From the NCBI GenBank assembly GCA_009103225.1, contig RHPI01003488.1, positions 586,929 through 649,194 of the forward strand: a DNA stretch of 62,266 nucleotides. The letters are read 5' to 3'. The translations under genes and the position numbers were made by a program. This DNA comes from Chlorokybus atmophyticus. Taxonomy: Eukaryota; Streptophyta; Chlorokybophyceae; Chlorokybales; Chlorokybaceae. Of this stretch, positions 1 to 11,129 are shown one piece after another (position 1 is the first letter of the stretch; every line of letters begins with the position of its first letter). The notes beneath the pieces are model-generated. The model did no database searches. It worked only from the letters and a program-made list of their open reading frames with translations, and had not been told where the DNA came from.

Positions 1-1239
1 CCAAAAAAAAAACAAAAAACAATAGTAGAGGTGATCCGCGCTTGTTAAGAGTGTTGTGTCATGTGTATGAGTATGTACACTGGTGGGGAGCTTTGGGAGG
101 ATCATGAGCTAGCATGCATGCATGGAGGAAGCTACACCATGTGAAGATAAAGAGGGTGCAGCATCATAAGGCCATGACGGGCTTGTGGACGACGCCCTCG
201 AGCGACGAGATATAGCACAACACCTGCCTTCTGCAGATCACACCATGCACGTGTGTTACGCAGCTGTACATGTAACAGTTTGTCAGATGCGTGGATTGCT
301 AATGTACATGCCTTGTCGACGACTCGTGCCAATAACAATGACAGAGTCAATAAGCTACTACTGTATGTGGTATTATGGTTTTCTTAAATGAGTGTATATG
401 ATGATGTGCTGTTGAGTGAGGTCAAAGGTAACTTGAGGATGCTTTGATTAAGTTAAAGATACAACGATACCACTACTTACTTGCTGGTCGGGGCTTGGCA
501 AACATATGCACAAGCACTAGGAAATTACAGCGGAAGTCCCACCAGCACCGCGGTGCAGGGGAAGCTGCAGCAGCGCACCAAGGGAGGAGAGGATGATTAC
601 CGACCTCTCACTCAGCTCCGGCCCCAGGCACACCCACGCCCAACACACCCACACTCACACCCCACCCCACACCCCACCAGGGATGAGGGGGAGAGCCCCT
701 TCAACAGCTACTAGCCAGGCACCCCACGCACAAGTGGCCCTCTTGTAAGGCAAACACACACTGATGTCCTAATCAGTATTGATCCGATCCCCATTCAAGA
801 ATGCAACTTAGCATTTATACCACAAGCTGCTCTCCCGACCTGGCACACAGAATGTCCAAGGCCACTTAGACCTTGTCACGATGCGCAGACCTTTTTCCTA
901 CAGAACCAACAAACTCCACCCCGGGAGTATCAAACACCTCGGATTCTCATATGAGTAACAATCCTACACACCTCGCAATCACAAACTCAAGCTCTCCTAA
1001 TACATACGTACTTGCGGATTGCCTACAAGCACAACTTGCCTTGCGATTGTCATACCTATGGCGAATCGCACAACCACAATATAGATCTGTGATTTGCCAA
1101 CTTGCCTCATTATCTTAAATCTGCCACTTCTTGTGGCAACTCGTAATGCAATAACAAAAGCTCACCTGCCATAGGCATTGACTCGCTCTGAGCTAGCCCT
1201 TATCAATGCCTTGTGTAGTTTATCATTGCTGAAGGCCCT
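1..1239. other. Left host flank, no gene recognised
   Basis: Sequence outside element A. It has mixed composition, with a His/Pro-coding C-rich patch near 600-680 that looks like low complexity rather than a domain. No reading frame here resembles a known family. This DNA was continuous with the sequence after 15276 before element A inserted. Confidence 0.5.
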
Positions 1240-1244
1240 CATAG
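1240..1244. repeat. Target site duplication, left of element A
   Basis: CATAG directly before the 5' LTR, repeated exactly at 15272-15276. Five base pairs is the usual size for gypsy integrases. Confidence 0.93.
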
Positions 1245-1918
1245 TGTAACAGTCAAGGCCAAATTTCGTAATTTTCATGGCCATTTTAGGCCTTATTTGT
1301 GAGAAATCATGTTTTTCATGACTTGTGGCGGATATCGACCGGCGAGTTGCGAGTCTGCCGCAGATATCGACCGGCCCAGGGCCAGTCTTGAAGACGCCAG
1401 AAAACGGAGGGCCAGTCGAGAAGGGCTCGACCAGATTTTTGGAAGGGCCTGGCGCCAAGTAGTATAACTTGACCATATGAGCAGCAAATGAGGAGATCTT
1501 TGGTCCGTCGGAAAGTTCTAGAAGTGTAATACAAGATTCTGCAAGAATACCTTAGCTTCTAGTTTTGTCTAGCGCTAAAATCGTCTAGACAGTAGCATGT
1601 GCAGACTGGTAGGTATAAAAGTGACATTCTACAATTTGCAATACAACCTTTAGCTCCCTAGTTTCTTGTGTGCAAACCTGGTGGTGGTCAGCAGAGGTTG
1701 CTAGCGTGTGTCCACTGGTGTGTGCTTGCTTGTGTGACGATCCAAGGCGCTACACGAGTCCGTGTGTAGCTTGGAGCGCATGCGCGTGCGTACGTGAGTG
1801 GCGGGGCGCGCGTGTGTGCTTGGCAGAGGGGGCAAGGTTCCGGTGTGAATACCGTGTCTTGGTGAGAGGGTTGTTGATTGGACCAACTCACAGGTAACAA
1901 GGCACGAGCACCGTCACA
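1245..1918 (+). repeat. 5' LTR of element A
   Basis: Starts TGTAACAGTC and ends CCGTCACA, giving TG..CA termini. It matches 14600-15271 along its length. Differences are concentrated in the first 70 bp; the middle is nearly identical. Confidence 0.94.
1614..1620 (+). promoter_or_regulatory. TATA box in the 5' LTR of element A
   Basis: TATAAAA in the U3-like part of the LTR, conserved at 14969-14975 in the other LTR. It is probably the core promoter of the element. Confidence 0.6.
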
Positions 1919-1920
1919 AC

Positions 1921-1938
1921 TGGTATCGGAGCACGGTT
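1921..1938 (+). other. Primer-binding site of element A, initiator-Met tRNA type
   Basis: TGGTATCGGAGC begins two bases after the LTR. It is one base from TGGTATCAGAGC, the common plant retroelement site complementary to the 3' end of initiator tRNA-Met. Confidence 0.8.
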
Positions 1939-2025
1939 TACGAAGGGAGAGCGGAAGTGTGTGGGCGTTTACACATTTCATTCGGAAGCGGAGTGTAGTG
2001 TGTTAGTGGAGATGAGGATGCTCGC

Positions 2026-3040
2026 ATGGAAGAGATTCAAGCTGCCATCTTAGCATTGAGGGAAGAGCTTCATCACACTCAAGCGGCGGCACAAGCACAA
2101 CGCGAGGCGTATGAGCATGCGATGGCGCGTGTATAAGTTCCCATGGCATCAAGCTCGCGCGTGCATGTGAAGGTGCCAAAGCCAAAGCCATTCAAGGGTC
2201 AACGTGATGGAGATGTTGTGGACGAGTGGCTCTTCCAAGTGTCATCATGGTTAAAGCTCACGGAGGTACCCGTACACTTACATGTGGAGGTTGCCGCGAC
2301 ATTGCTTGAAGGTGCAGAACTTGTGTGGTGGAGGCATCGATGTACGCGTGTCGCAAATGGATTGGCGCTACTATTGACCACCATGGAAGAGTTGGCAATG
2401 GAGGTCAGGCTTCAATTTGTTCCCGTTGAGAGCGTGAAGGCCGCATGCGACAAACTTGCAGCCCTTGTGCAAATGGGGTCGGTGATGGCGTACACGCGTT
2501 TGCGTTTTAGCGATTGGTGATGTCCATACCCAATATGACCGAGGAGGAGCAGCTGGACAGGTATACACGTGGTTTAAAACCTTTGGGGCGTAAAGAAGTG
2601 GAGCTACGGGACCCGAAGACACTCGCGGAGGCTATACGCATCGTGGAGCGTCTCGACGCGTTGTACTTCAAGTCCACCACAAGAAACACTGACTGGAGGC
2701 AAAGGCATGGTGATCAGCCCCGGGGAGGCTTTCAACATGCATGGAGACGAGGAGAACCAAGTTTAGCGCTTGCCAATGGAGGTGGAGGTAACTATGGGCC
2801 TGCACCAATGGAGGTGGGTGCCATACACACGCGTGGAAGTGAGGCGAAGCACGGCGGACGTGGTGAAAGAGGTAAAGGGGTGCGCAAGTGTTATGCGTGT
2901 GGGTCGACTGAGCATTTGGCGTACGGATGCCCCAAACGAAGCACGCAAAAGCCAACACCGAATGGCAACCCTCGCCATGATCGTCACGTCAATACCATGG
3001 AGCAGAATGACGTGGAGCAGGAAAACGACTTCCCTCAGTA
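2026..3040 (+). pseudogene. gag: Gag of element A (stop codon and frameshifts)
   Basis: Structural protein that packages element RNA. The first good start is the ATG at 2026, and the frame opens with a Glu/Ala/Gln-rich helix. A TAA at 2134-2136 stops it, probably a former CAA because the frame resumes at once with the Gag core. The frame is lost at about 2510 and continues one frame over, ending in a CCHC knuckle of C-x2-C-x4-H-x4-C type (CYACGSTEHLAYGC) near 2888-2929. A further shift at about 3039 leads into the protease. It cannot encode a full Gag. Confidence 0.85.
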
Positions 3041-4585
3041 GGTGAGGAGGCAATTGCTGGGGATAGGAAGGAGCCTCATGCACGGACGGATGCTGTGACA
3101 TTTCCATCAAGGAAGTCAGAGGAGATGGCTATGAACGCGCCAACGGTGGTGAGTTATGCAAAGAAGGAGACAACAAAGTACTTCGGGCTTCAAGCACACA
3201 TTTGCGACGACCAAGGACGATGGAGAGAGTGTAAGCTCATGATTGATAGCGGTGCCAACAGCAACTTTATGAGTATTGATATTGCGCGGCGTTACGGTTG
3301 GCTTTCATCATTACGTGGAGGTGAAGTGAAGCTCGCTGATGGAGAGCCACCCTCTGGAGGTAATGGCGCTGCGTTTATGACCAAAGAGTTGTGCGTTTCT
3401 ATTGGGAAGATGAAGGAGAACATGCGATTTTGCTGCGTCACCCTACGGAACGGGTTTGACGGGATTTTGGGACTACCGTGACTATGGCAACATAATCCAT
3501 CCATCAATAAGAGGAAGCGCGTGCTCACCATCGAACGAAACGGTGGAGAGTTCATTTAAGGTGGTACGACAATTCTCGTATGTGATCTCTTATGTGCAAT
3601 TGAGGAAGTTATTGTTCCCACGGAAGGCAAAGGCTGTTTGGTTGTGCGTGGTGGGCGAAAACACTGCAAAGTCAGCATCGGAGCTGAGTGACGATGTCAA
3701 GACGGCTACGATGGACCCCGAGGTGTGTAAACTTGATTTAAACTACAAAGATATCATGGTGGACGGACTTCCATCTGGTCTACCACCTCCACGGAGCGTA
3801 GACCACCGTGTGGAGCTGATTGAGGGCGTGCACAAGCCACCGTATCGACCCGTATACAAGTTGTCACCTTTGGAGCTGGAAGAGGCCGAGAGGCAGGTGG
3901 CAGACTTGCTGAAAAGAGGCTACATCAGGCCTAGTAAGTCCCCTTATGGTGCACCTATTTTGATTGTATGAAAGAAGAACGGGAGCTTGCGCATGTGCGT
4001 CAACTACCGAGCTCTCAAAAACATCACGAAGAGGAATTGCTTTCCACTCCCACGTATCAACGAGTTGCTGGAGCAATTGCAAGGTGCGCAGTACTTCACA
4101 ACACTTGATCTTGCTGGAGGTTATCACCAAATCCGCATCGCGCCCGAGGATGTGGAGAAAACATCTTTTAACACACGTTATGGGCACTACGAGTGGTTGG
4201 TTATGTCCTTCGGACTTACGAACGCGCCGGCAACATTTTAAACGCTAATGGATAGCGTTTTCGCTGACTTGATTGGTAAGGGAGTCCTCGTGTACCTCGA
4301 TGACATTTTGGTGTACGCGAAGACAAAAGAGGAGCACGTGGCACTTCTACGGCGCGTGTTGCAGCGTTTGCGCGAACACGACTTGTACGCCCACCTACAA
4401 AAGTGCAAATTCTTGCTTCGGGAGGTGGAGTACCTAGGCCACATCGTGTCGCATGAAAGCATCAAGCCGGACCCCAACAAAGTGCAGGTAGTGTGCGAGT
4501 GGGCTTCCCCGACCAACGTAACGGAGGTGATGTCCTTTAAGGCCTTGCGGGGTATAATCGCAAGTTTATCATGGGGTTTTCGCGC
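3041..4585 (+). pseudogene. pol: Protease and reverse transcriptase part of pol, element A
   Basis: The aspartic protease motif is LMIDSGANSNF near 3240, followed by DGILGLP near 3460. TGA at 3479-3481 sits where the family has Trp (GLP-W-LW). A frameshift follows between about 3560 and 3700. RT starts near 3780, with TGA at 3969-3971 before [14 protein letters not shown] near 4110, TAA at 4239-4241 where ATFQ is expected, and the catalytic YLDDILV at about 4290-4312. The frame then runs into the LTR of element B at 4586. The rest of pol resumes at 12595. Confidence 0.88.
4581..4585. repeat. Target site duplication, left of element B
   Basis: CGCGC immediately before the 5' LTR of element B, repeated exactly at 12595-12599. 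Confidence 0.93.
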
Positions 4586-4623
4586 TGTTACGGCCTAGCT
4601 ACTACAGCTGGTCATGTACAGTG

Positions 4624-4664
4624 TATATATAAGTTTAATTAGCGAGAGACAAAAGTTTAATAAA
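4624..4664 (+). promoter_or_regulatory. TATA-like and polyadenylation-like signals at the LTR edge, element B
   Basis: TATATATAA at 4624-4632 and AATAAA at 4659-4664, both repeated in the 3' LTR. If they are used, U3 is under 100 bp and the transcript starts near the left edge of the LTR, leaving a leader of about 1.4 kb with the palindromes inside the RNA. This is inference from motif position only. Confidence 0.4.
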
Positions 4665-5035
4665 CCTTGGTTGGATTATCTTGGTTTGTTACAAAAGCTT
4701 TAAATGCGTGTGTTTGTGTTTGAGCTTTAACACGAATGCAATGCATCGCTAATTATAGGCCTGGCTAGTTAGAGCATTTGAATGCATCTAATTAGAAGTG
4801 GTTGACTAGGAATTACCCTATTCATGAATGTATGGGCGTCTTGAGTAGGAAGATAAAAGCACATGGCTTTAGTATAACGATTTATTAACGCGATGTGGGC
4901 TTATGGGGCCAATCGCGTGAAACATCATAGGAAAAAGCATGTGTAATTATAAGGTTCATTTAGGCCAATCCAAGGCGGCTTATTTGGATCAGATGAATAG
5001 AGCGAAGTAGCCTCTCTTAGGGTGAACAAAAAGGA

Positions 5036-5536
5036 CTTCGCGAAATGAGTTCGCGAAGGGGTTGATTCACCTGCGAAGTGAATCAACATAGTGAACTAAA
5101 TTAGTTCACTAGTTCAGTTACGAACATGAACTAAAGTAGTTCACTAAGGGTTCGTAAGTGAATTAAAATAGTTCACTGGTTCAGTTACGAACATGAACTA
5201 AAATAGTTCACTGGTTCAGTTACGAACATGAACTAAAATGGTTCACTGAGTCAGCTACGAACATGAACTAAAATAGTTCACTAAGGGTTCGTAAGTGAAC
5301 TAAAATAGTTCACTGGTTCAGTTACGAACATGAACTAAAAGTAGTTCACTAAGGGTTCGTAGTGAACTAAGTGAACTAAGTAAACTAAGTGAACTAAGTG
5401 AATCACCCTAATATGAGGGAACTAATAGAAGAGGGAGCCAAAAGTGAATCACTGGTGAACCAAGTTAGTTCACTAGTAGAGTGATTCATAAAGCCGACAA
5501 GGTAGTGAACTAAAGTTGATTCACTAGTGAATCAAC
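5036..5536. repeat. Palindrome array inside the element B LTR
   Basis: Dense inverted copies of GTGAACTAA/TTAGTTCAC and GTTGATTCAC/GTGAATCAAC. A hairpin with arms around GTTGATTCAC lies near 5071-5097, and a perfect 22-bp palindrome with arms GTTGATTCACT/AGTGAATCAAC at 5515-5536. CTTCGCGAA/TTCGCGAAG forms another near 5036-5060. The array recurs in the 3' LTR (about 11580-12080) and, with unit-number changes, in both LTRs of element C. Confidence 0.85.
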
Positions 5537-6052
5537 TATTAGATCACTTCGCGACGCGACGTCGCGACAAAAAATTGGCTAAGGCATATGCCCCCTCCCG
5601 CGTGTGCCGATACGCAGCGCGTGACAGCGCCGTCTGCCATGGCCGCAAGCACAAAAATTGCGGATTAGCATTATTGGTCACTTTGCAGAATGCCAGTGAA
5701 CTAATGCCGGGTGAACTAAACTAATCACTTGGGTGAGTGAATGGGGATCTGGTAGGGGGCTTTGAACCAAGTAGGTCTTAGCCAAGATAGTTCCTAGTAA
5801 AGCTCATGGCGATGGATTTCGCCATAAAAAAGGAGCCAGTCGCGGGTGGAGGGTAGCCGCCGCACGACTTGTGCTCTGGGCTTTTGGGGCTAAGGTAGGG
5901 GTACCTAAGCTAGGTGACCATAACCCTTAAGTTGCCAAGTAGTTGTTCATTCAACGAAAGGTGGTTAAGGGAGTGTACAGTCACTACATGTAAAGTGTGT
6001 GATCAGTGTACATAGTTTTAAGTGTTAATTACCCCCCGCCCGGCGTAACAGC

Positions 6053-6070
6053 TGGCCTCGAAGCTTGGAC
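6053..6070 (+). other. Primer-binding site of element B
   Basis: TGGCCTCGAAGCTTGGAC starts two bases after the LTR. Element C has TGGCCTCGGAGCTTGAAC in the same place. It starts with the TGG expected opposite a CCA tRNA end but is not the initiator-Met type. I cannot name the tRNA. Confidence 0.6.
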
Positions 6071-6140
6071 ATACGATTTTGAACCACTCGGGCCGTGGTT
6101 TGGGGCCACTTTGATTCGGAAATTCGCGCTTCCGAAGTGC

Positions 6141-7370
6141 ATGCCGAAACAACGCCGGATTGGAAATTATCACAAGTGGCGTGAGACTTTTAGTAGTAGC
6201 GCCAGTGAAGAGGATTACCGCGAATTAGAAGCCTATCTCGAAGAAAAAAGGCTAGTCGCGGCAATGGCGGAACAGGAAGCTTCGAGTCCACCGATTCCCC
6301 AGCTAGGGAAAAAGATGGAACGAAGAATAGCCGAGTTGTCGCAAAAATACAAGAAAATAGCCTTGGCTTGTTGCAAAGAAGGCAAAAAGGCCAAGCAAGG
6401 CATCTTGAGGCTAGTGAAGAACCTAGAGAAGAATGAGGAGGAGCTCACGCGCCTCCGTGTCCTTGGGGAGCAGAAAATGAAAGAACTCGAGGACAAAATA
6501 GACTCGGTCCAAGTAGGACCAAGTACCAAGTTTCTAAAAATTCCCCCGGCATGGACAGGCAAAAAAGGGGAGGATATAGACGCTTGGTGGAACCAAGTCG
6601 AAGTGACTTTGGCTACGGTTCCAGAAAGGCAAAGGTTGGGTTTTGCCGCGGGATACTTAGGCCCAGAACCACTTCAGTTGTGGAAGGACCATAGGTCTCA
6701 TTTGGTCGAGCCCACCTTTGAATCCCTAAAGGAGTTTTTGTTTATCCAATATAGGACAGTGGACCCCGGGCTTGATGCCAGGGATAAGCTATCCGATTTG
6801 AAACAATCGAGCAAGTTGATCACGGAATTTGTGAGCCAATTCAACCTGTTAGCGGCTCAAGCTGCAAATGGGGGAAGGCCATTAAGCCTGATTGAAAAGG
6901 CCAACCTATTCATTCGAGCCTTAGATTCTAAGCTCCAAAAGCAACCAGATATTATGAGGTTGCAAAAGACCGATATAGAGTGGACTCAGGAGAAGTTCAC
7001 GGAGCTTGAGAATACGGCGAGATGGGTCGGCCGGAATTTGGCTAGCATTAACAAAAGGGATAGAGAAGAGGGTGGAGACAAATCCGGGGGAGGAAAGGGA
7101 AAGAAAAGAAAAGGATTTGCCCCTCAATCGGAGATGGAAAGTCCGGTTGAAAAGGAGAAGTCTTCAAAGACCCCTCTAAAGAAAAAGGGTAAAAAGCCGT
7201 TTGGCAAGAAACCCTTTAAGCCAGCCTACCAGGGCAAGGCAAGACTCTCCAGTGAAGAGAAGGAGAGAAGAGCTCGGGAAGGTTTATGCTTCAATTGTGG
7301 CGAAAAGGGGCATATAGCCTCCAAGTGCCCGAAGAAGGGAGCAAAGCCGACCGAGGATCCCACCAAGTGA
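6141..7370 (+). CDS. gag: Gag polyprotein of element B (intact)
   Basis: Capsid and nucleocapsid protein of the retroelement, 409 residues. I chose the ATG at 6141 because it lies after the primer-binding site; an upstream extension would run into the LTR. In order: a charged Glu/Lys helical stretch likely to form a coiled coil (about residues 60-130), a retrotransposon Gag core with PAWTGKKGEDIDAWW and repeated aromatic/Leu positions (about 135-300), a Lys-rich linker, and one zinc knuckle CFNCGEKGHIASKC from residue 383. It ends at TGA 7368-7370 and is directly followed in the same frame by pol. It is the only intact long frame among the three elements. Confidence 0.9.
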   Translation: MPKQRRIGNYHKWRETFSSSASEEDYRELEAYLEEKRLVAAMAEQEASSPPIPQLGKKMERRIAELSQKYKKIALACCKEGKKAKQGILRLVKNLEKNEEELTRLRVLGEQKMKELEDKIDSVQVGPSTKFLKIPPAWTGKKGEDIDAWWNQVEVTLATVPERQRLGFAAGYLGPEPLQLWKDHRSHLVEPTFESLKEFLFIQYRTVDPGLDARDKLSDLKQSSKLITEFVSQFNLLAAQAANGGRPLSLIEKANLFIRALDSKLQKQPDIMRLQKTDIEWTQEKFTELENTARWVGRNLASINKRDREEGGDKSGGGKGKKRKGFAPQSEMESPVEKEKSSKTPLKKKGKKPFGKKPFKPAYQGKARLSSEEKERRAREGLCFNCGEKGHIASKCPKKGAKPTEDPTK

Positions 7371-7373
7371 CGG
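7368..7373 (+). promoter_or_regulatory. Candidate stop-codon readthrough site between gag and pol (UGA CGG)
   Basis: The gag stop TGA is followed by CGG, and pol continues in the same frame with no stop and no nearby ATG. Element C has the same AAG TGA CGG at 58720-58725 (minus strand), also with pol in frame. UGA followed by CGG is one of the known leaky stop contexts of plant RNA viruses. Readthrough here is inference. Confidence 0.5.
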
Positions 7374-10300
7374 TGTGGGGTGGTTGCTTGTATAGGAACG
7401 GCGCCAAAGGAGCAAAGTAGTGGGCGACTTGAGAACAATAGTTGTATAGCTACAACGATGAAGTTGCCTATGAAATGCGATGTTTGTTTTGGGAATGAGT
7501 TTGAAGATTTGCCAAGAATTAATTCACTTGAGGTAGGGCATGAGCGAATTCTCATATGCGTGCCACTTCGTGAGTTAACAAGTACTTTGACAAATTATTG
7601 GCAACTAAAGCAAACTAACCCCGAAATTAAGGCGTGTGTTCTAACACCTAAATATTATGGTAAGTGGAAAAGGTTGTTAGGCGGTATGCGCCGTATGGGC
7701 ACATTACCAAGGGCCAAATCACCTTTTGCCACTGACTTGCAAATATGGTGTGATGACGCAAGTGATCGCCGAGGTTCACAGATAAATCCTAGGCTAAGTA
7801 TGGTCTTCGATGCATTAGTGAATGAGAGGGCGTGTGGTGTCTTAGTCGACACTGGTGCCTTAGAAAATTTCGTAAGTGCCGAATTGGCAAAAAGGGTCTC
7901 GGCCACCATTGAAACTACCAATGCTAGGGCAAGCCTAGTAGGTGAGTTACATTGTGAAGTAAGTGGCGTGACAGAGTTGCTAATTCGAATGGGGGATTAT
8001 AGGACCAAAATTAAGCTGTATGTGGTCAAGTCCCTTATTTCAGGCATAGACGTGATATTAGGTGATAGTTGGCAAAAGCACATGAACTTAGAATTAACAA
8101 GCGTGCCACCTTCTATTACAATCACACAAGGTGACAAGCGTTTTGCTTTGACACCTAGTAGGAACCGTAAGCCTAATAGAAGGAGTAAACCCACCATTGA
8201 CCCAATTGATCAATGGTTAAAGGGTGACTCCGAATTGGCTGTAGGTTGCCTAAGCATAGTGGGGGACTTGGAAGAGTCAAGTGAAATTGATTGGGAAAAG
8301 GTACACCCGGTGGTGAGGGAGTTTATGGATATATTCTCCGCGGATCTACCAAGTGCACCGGCAAATAGGTTTGTCTAATGTAATTTTTGCCGAAACGAAG
8401 GGAGGCAAGCTCCGAATGTGTGTTGATTATAGGTCATTAAATGCACAAACGGTGATGAATGCCTTCCCCTTACCGCGTTTGGATGATTTGTATGATCAAC
8501 TAGTTGGGAAGTCGTGGTTTAGCACCCTCGACCTAACTAGTGGTTATCACCAAATACCTATCGCGATAGAAGATAGGTATAAGACAGGGTTTAAAACCCC
8601 TATGGGTCATTATGAATATACGGTGATGCCATTTTGCTTGTGCAATGCGCCGGCCACATTCCAAGCGGTAATGAATGAAGTATTTAAAGAGGAGGTAGGG
8701 AAATTCGTCCTAGTGTACTTGGATGATGCTATTGTATTTTCAAGTACAAAAGAGGAACATGTGCTTCATTTACGAAAAGCCTTGAGTAGGCTAAGGGAGC
8801 ATAAGTTCTTGGCGAATTTCAAGAAGTGTGACTTCTTTGCTAGGGAAGTAGAGTACTTGGGTAATATTGTGAGTGAAGAAGGAATAAAAGGCGATCCTAA
8901 GAAACTCGAAAGGGTTAAAGACTAGGCAGTTCCTAAGAATGTAACGGAGTTACAGAAATTCTTGGGTTTTTGCCTATGGTTCCGCCGTTTTATTTTAGGC
9001 TATTCAATTATAGCCGCCCCACTCACTACTTTGACAAGTACCCGAAAACCCTTCGAATGGGGTCTTAAGGAGCAACAAGCCTTTGAAAGGCTTAAGGCTG
9101 CTATGACCTCACTTCCGGTATTGAAGTTGCCGGAAACGGACAAGCCATTTGAGGTAACAAGTGATGCCTCTTTGGCAGGAACCGGGGCTATACTAGTGCA
9201 AGAGGGGCATCCAGTAGCCTTTGAAAGTTTCAAGTATAAGCCCGCGAGAAGAATTACTCAACCACCGATCAAGAATTATTAGGTGTTGTGAAAGCGTTGC
9301 ATAGATGGAGGTGTTACTTAGAGGGGAGACATTTTAAGGTGATAACTGATCACAACCCCTTAGTGCACCTAAATACGCAACCTAATTTGTCGCGACGCCA
9401 AGTAAGGTGGCATGAGTATTTGGTGCGATATGATTTTGATTGGGAATATAGGCCAGGTAGGATAAATGCGGCAGATCCTTTAAGTAGGCATCCCGCATTA
9501 TCCGAGGATTTGGCGTTACTTGCATTGGATTATGTGAGTGACATTCCTAACCAAATAATCGCAAGTTATACTAATTGCCCGGAGTTCCTTTTGGAATACA
9601 ACCAAGTGTTAAAACCACATGGGGCATTTTGGTATAAAGATGAAGAAAAGATTGCGGTTCCAATAGATGGGTCACTTAGGTCAAAGGTGATTGAAGAATC
9701 ACATAATCCCCCTTACCGTGGCCATTTTGGTATAAGGAAAACTACCGAGTCTTTGGCTAGGAGGTATTGGTGGCCGACCTTAAGAATTGATGTTGAAAGT
9801 TTTGTAAAGAATTGTGACTCATGCCAAAGGAATAAATCCGTAAGGACAAAACCGGCCGGGAAATTACAACCTTTGCCCATACCAGAGGGGGCTTGGAAGT
9901 CAATGTCTGTTGACTTCATAGTCCAATTACCTAAAACGGTAAAAGGGAATAATGGAATGGTTGTATTTGTAGACCGGTTTAGTAAGGTTGTTCACTTAGA
10001 ACCAACTCCTCCAAAATTTACGGGCGAGGATTTTGCCCATGCCTTTTTCAGGAGATGGTATTCACAACATGGGATGCCCGTGGATATGATTTCGGATAGG
10101 GATTCGCGGTTCACTTCCGCCTTTTGACGTGAATTATGTGATACATTAAGTTTGGATAATAAGTTATCCACCGCGTTTCACCCTCAAACAGATGGGCAAA
10201 CCGAGCGTGTGAATCAGACAGTGGAACAACTATTGAGGCATTACTCACTAAAGAATATTAGAGATTGGGATACATATCTCCCTTTCGTTGAGTATGCCAT

Positions 10301-10970
10301 CAATGATTTAGTGAATGAGTCAACGGGGATGACACTATTTTATATTGGTTATGGCCGCCATCCATTGAGTCCAGTTGAGGCTTTAATGGAGAATATGGGG
10401 GCTAGGAAAAGAGTCAACCCCTCGGCTCAAATTTTGGCTCAACGAATAGGGCAGGTGCAAAATGAGGCCAAGAGGGCCTTATTAGCAACCCAAAATCGTA
10501 TGCGTCAATATGCCGATGCCAAGAGGGCAGAGGCCGTGTTTGAAGTGGGACAAGACGTCCTACTTAGCACAAAGAATGTGAGGATGGAGTTTCTCGATGG
10601 GGCCCGAAAACTATTACCCCGATGGCTTGGACCATTTAAGGTAATAGAAAAGATAGGGGCTATGGCATTCAAGTTAGAATTGCCACCGAGTCTTAAGATA
10701 CATAATGTATTTCATGCCTCGCTATTGAGAACCTATTACTCAGATGGGTCGGTGCAGCCACCACCACCCCCAATGTTTATAGAAGGAGATTGGGAGTATG
10801 AAGTTGAGGGTATAATAACCCACAAAGGCCGGAAAGGCAGATCTCCCAGTTACTTTGTGAAATGGAAGGGTCATCCGTTCGAAGCATGTGAATGGGTTGA
10901 CGAACCTAACATGCGATCACCGCTTCTGATAAAGAAATATTGGAGGGAGCTAACGGTTGCCCAAAGATGA
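7371..10970 (+). pseudogene. pol: Pol of element B: protease, RT, RNase H, integrase, chromodomain (broken)
   Basis: Replication and integration enzymes. Protease: VLVDTGALENFVS near 7840-7880. RT: MCVDYRSLN near 8417, LDLTSGYHQI near 8529, catalytic YLDDAIV near 8719 (element C has YLDDVIV). RNase H: FEVTSDASLAGTGAIL near 9150, then TDHNPL. Integrase: zinc-binding His/Cys region near 9690-9830, MSVDFI, ISDRDSRF and QTDGQTERVNQ carrying the D,D,E triad. Chromodomain: WEYEVEGI..YFVKWKGHPFEACEWV at about 10790-10905. Lesions against element C: about 154 bp lost near 8372, TGG to TAG at 8923, a one-base loss near 9245, TGG to TGA at 10125. It ends at TGA 10968-10970. Confidence 0.9.
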
Positions 10971-11112
10971 AGTCCAGGTAGGTCCATTTCTGAAAATATA
11001 TATTTTTCGCCTTTAGAAATAGTTCCACGTTTTGACCTATCAAGTTACTGATCATGGCTTGTTTTCCTACGTTGGAAAGCGTGGAGAAAGAAATTGAGCA
11101 GAGACGCTCAAT

Positions 11113-11126
11113 AACTAAAGGGGGGG
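11113..11126 (+). other. Polypurine tract of element B
   Basis: AACTAAAGGGGGGG ends three bases before the 3' LTR, the position where plus-strand DNA synthesis is primed. Element C has the same run at 54811-54817 in reverse. Confidence 0.75.
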
Positions 11127-11129
11127 CAT

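Larger units (their letters stand above)
4586..6050 (+). repeat. 5' LTR of element B
   Basis: Unusually long for a gypsy LTR (1465 bp). The first 80 bp hold a TATA-like TATATATAA (4624-4632) and AATAAA (4659-4664). A palindrome-rich block lies at 5036-5536. The 3' third is GC-rich and ends CCCGGCGTAACA. Confidence 0.94.

Noticed and set aside
5527-5724. Small protein MNQLLDHFATRRRD, duplicated at 12071
   Set aside because: It is repeated only because it lies in both LTRs of element B. The matching LTR part in element C is not open, and it starts inside a palindrome.
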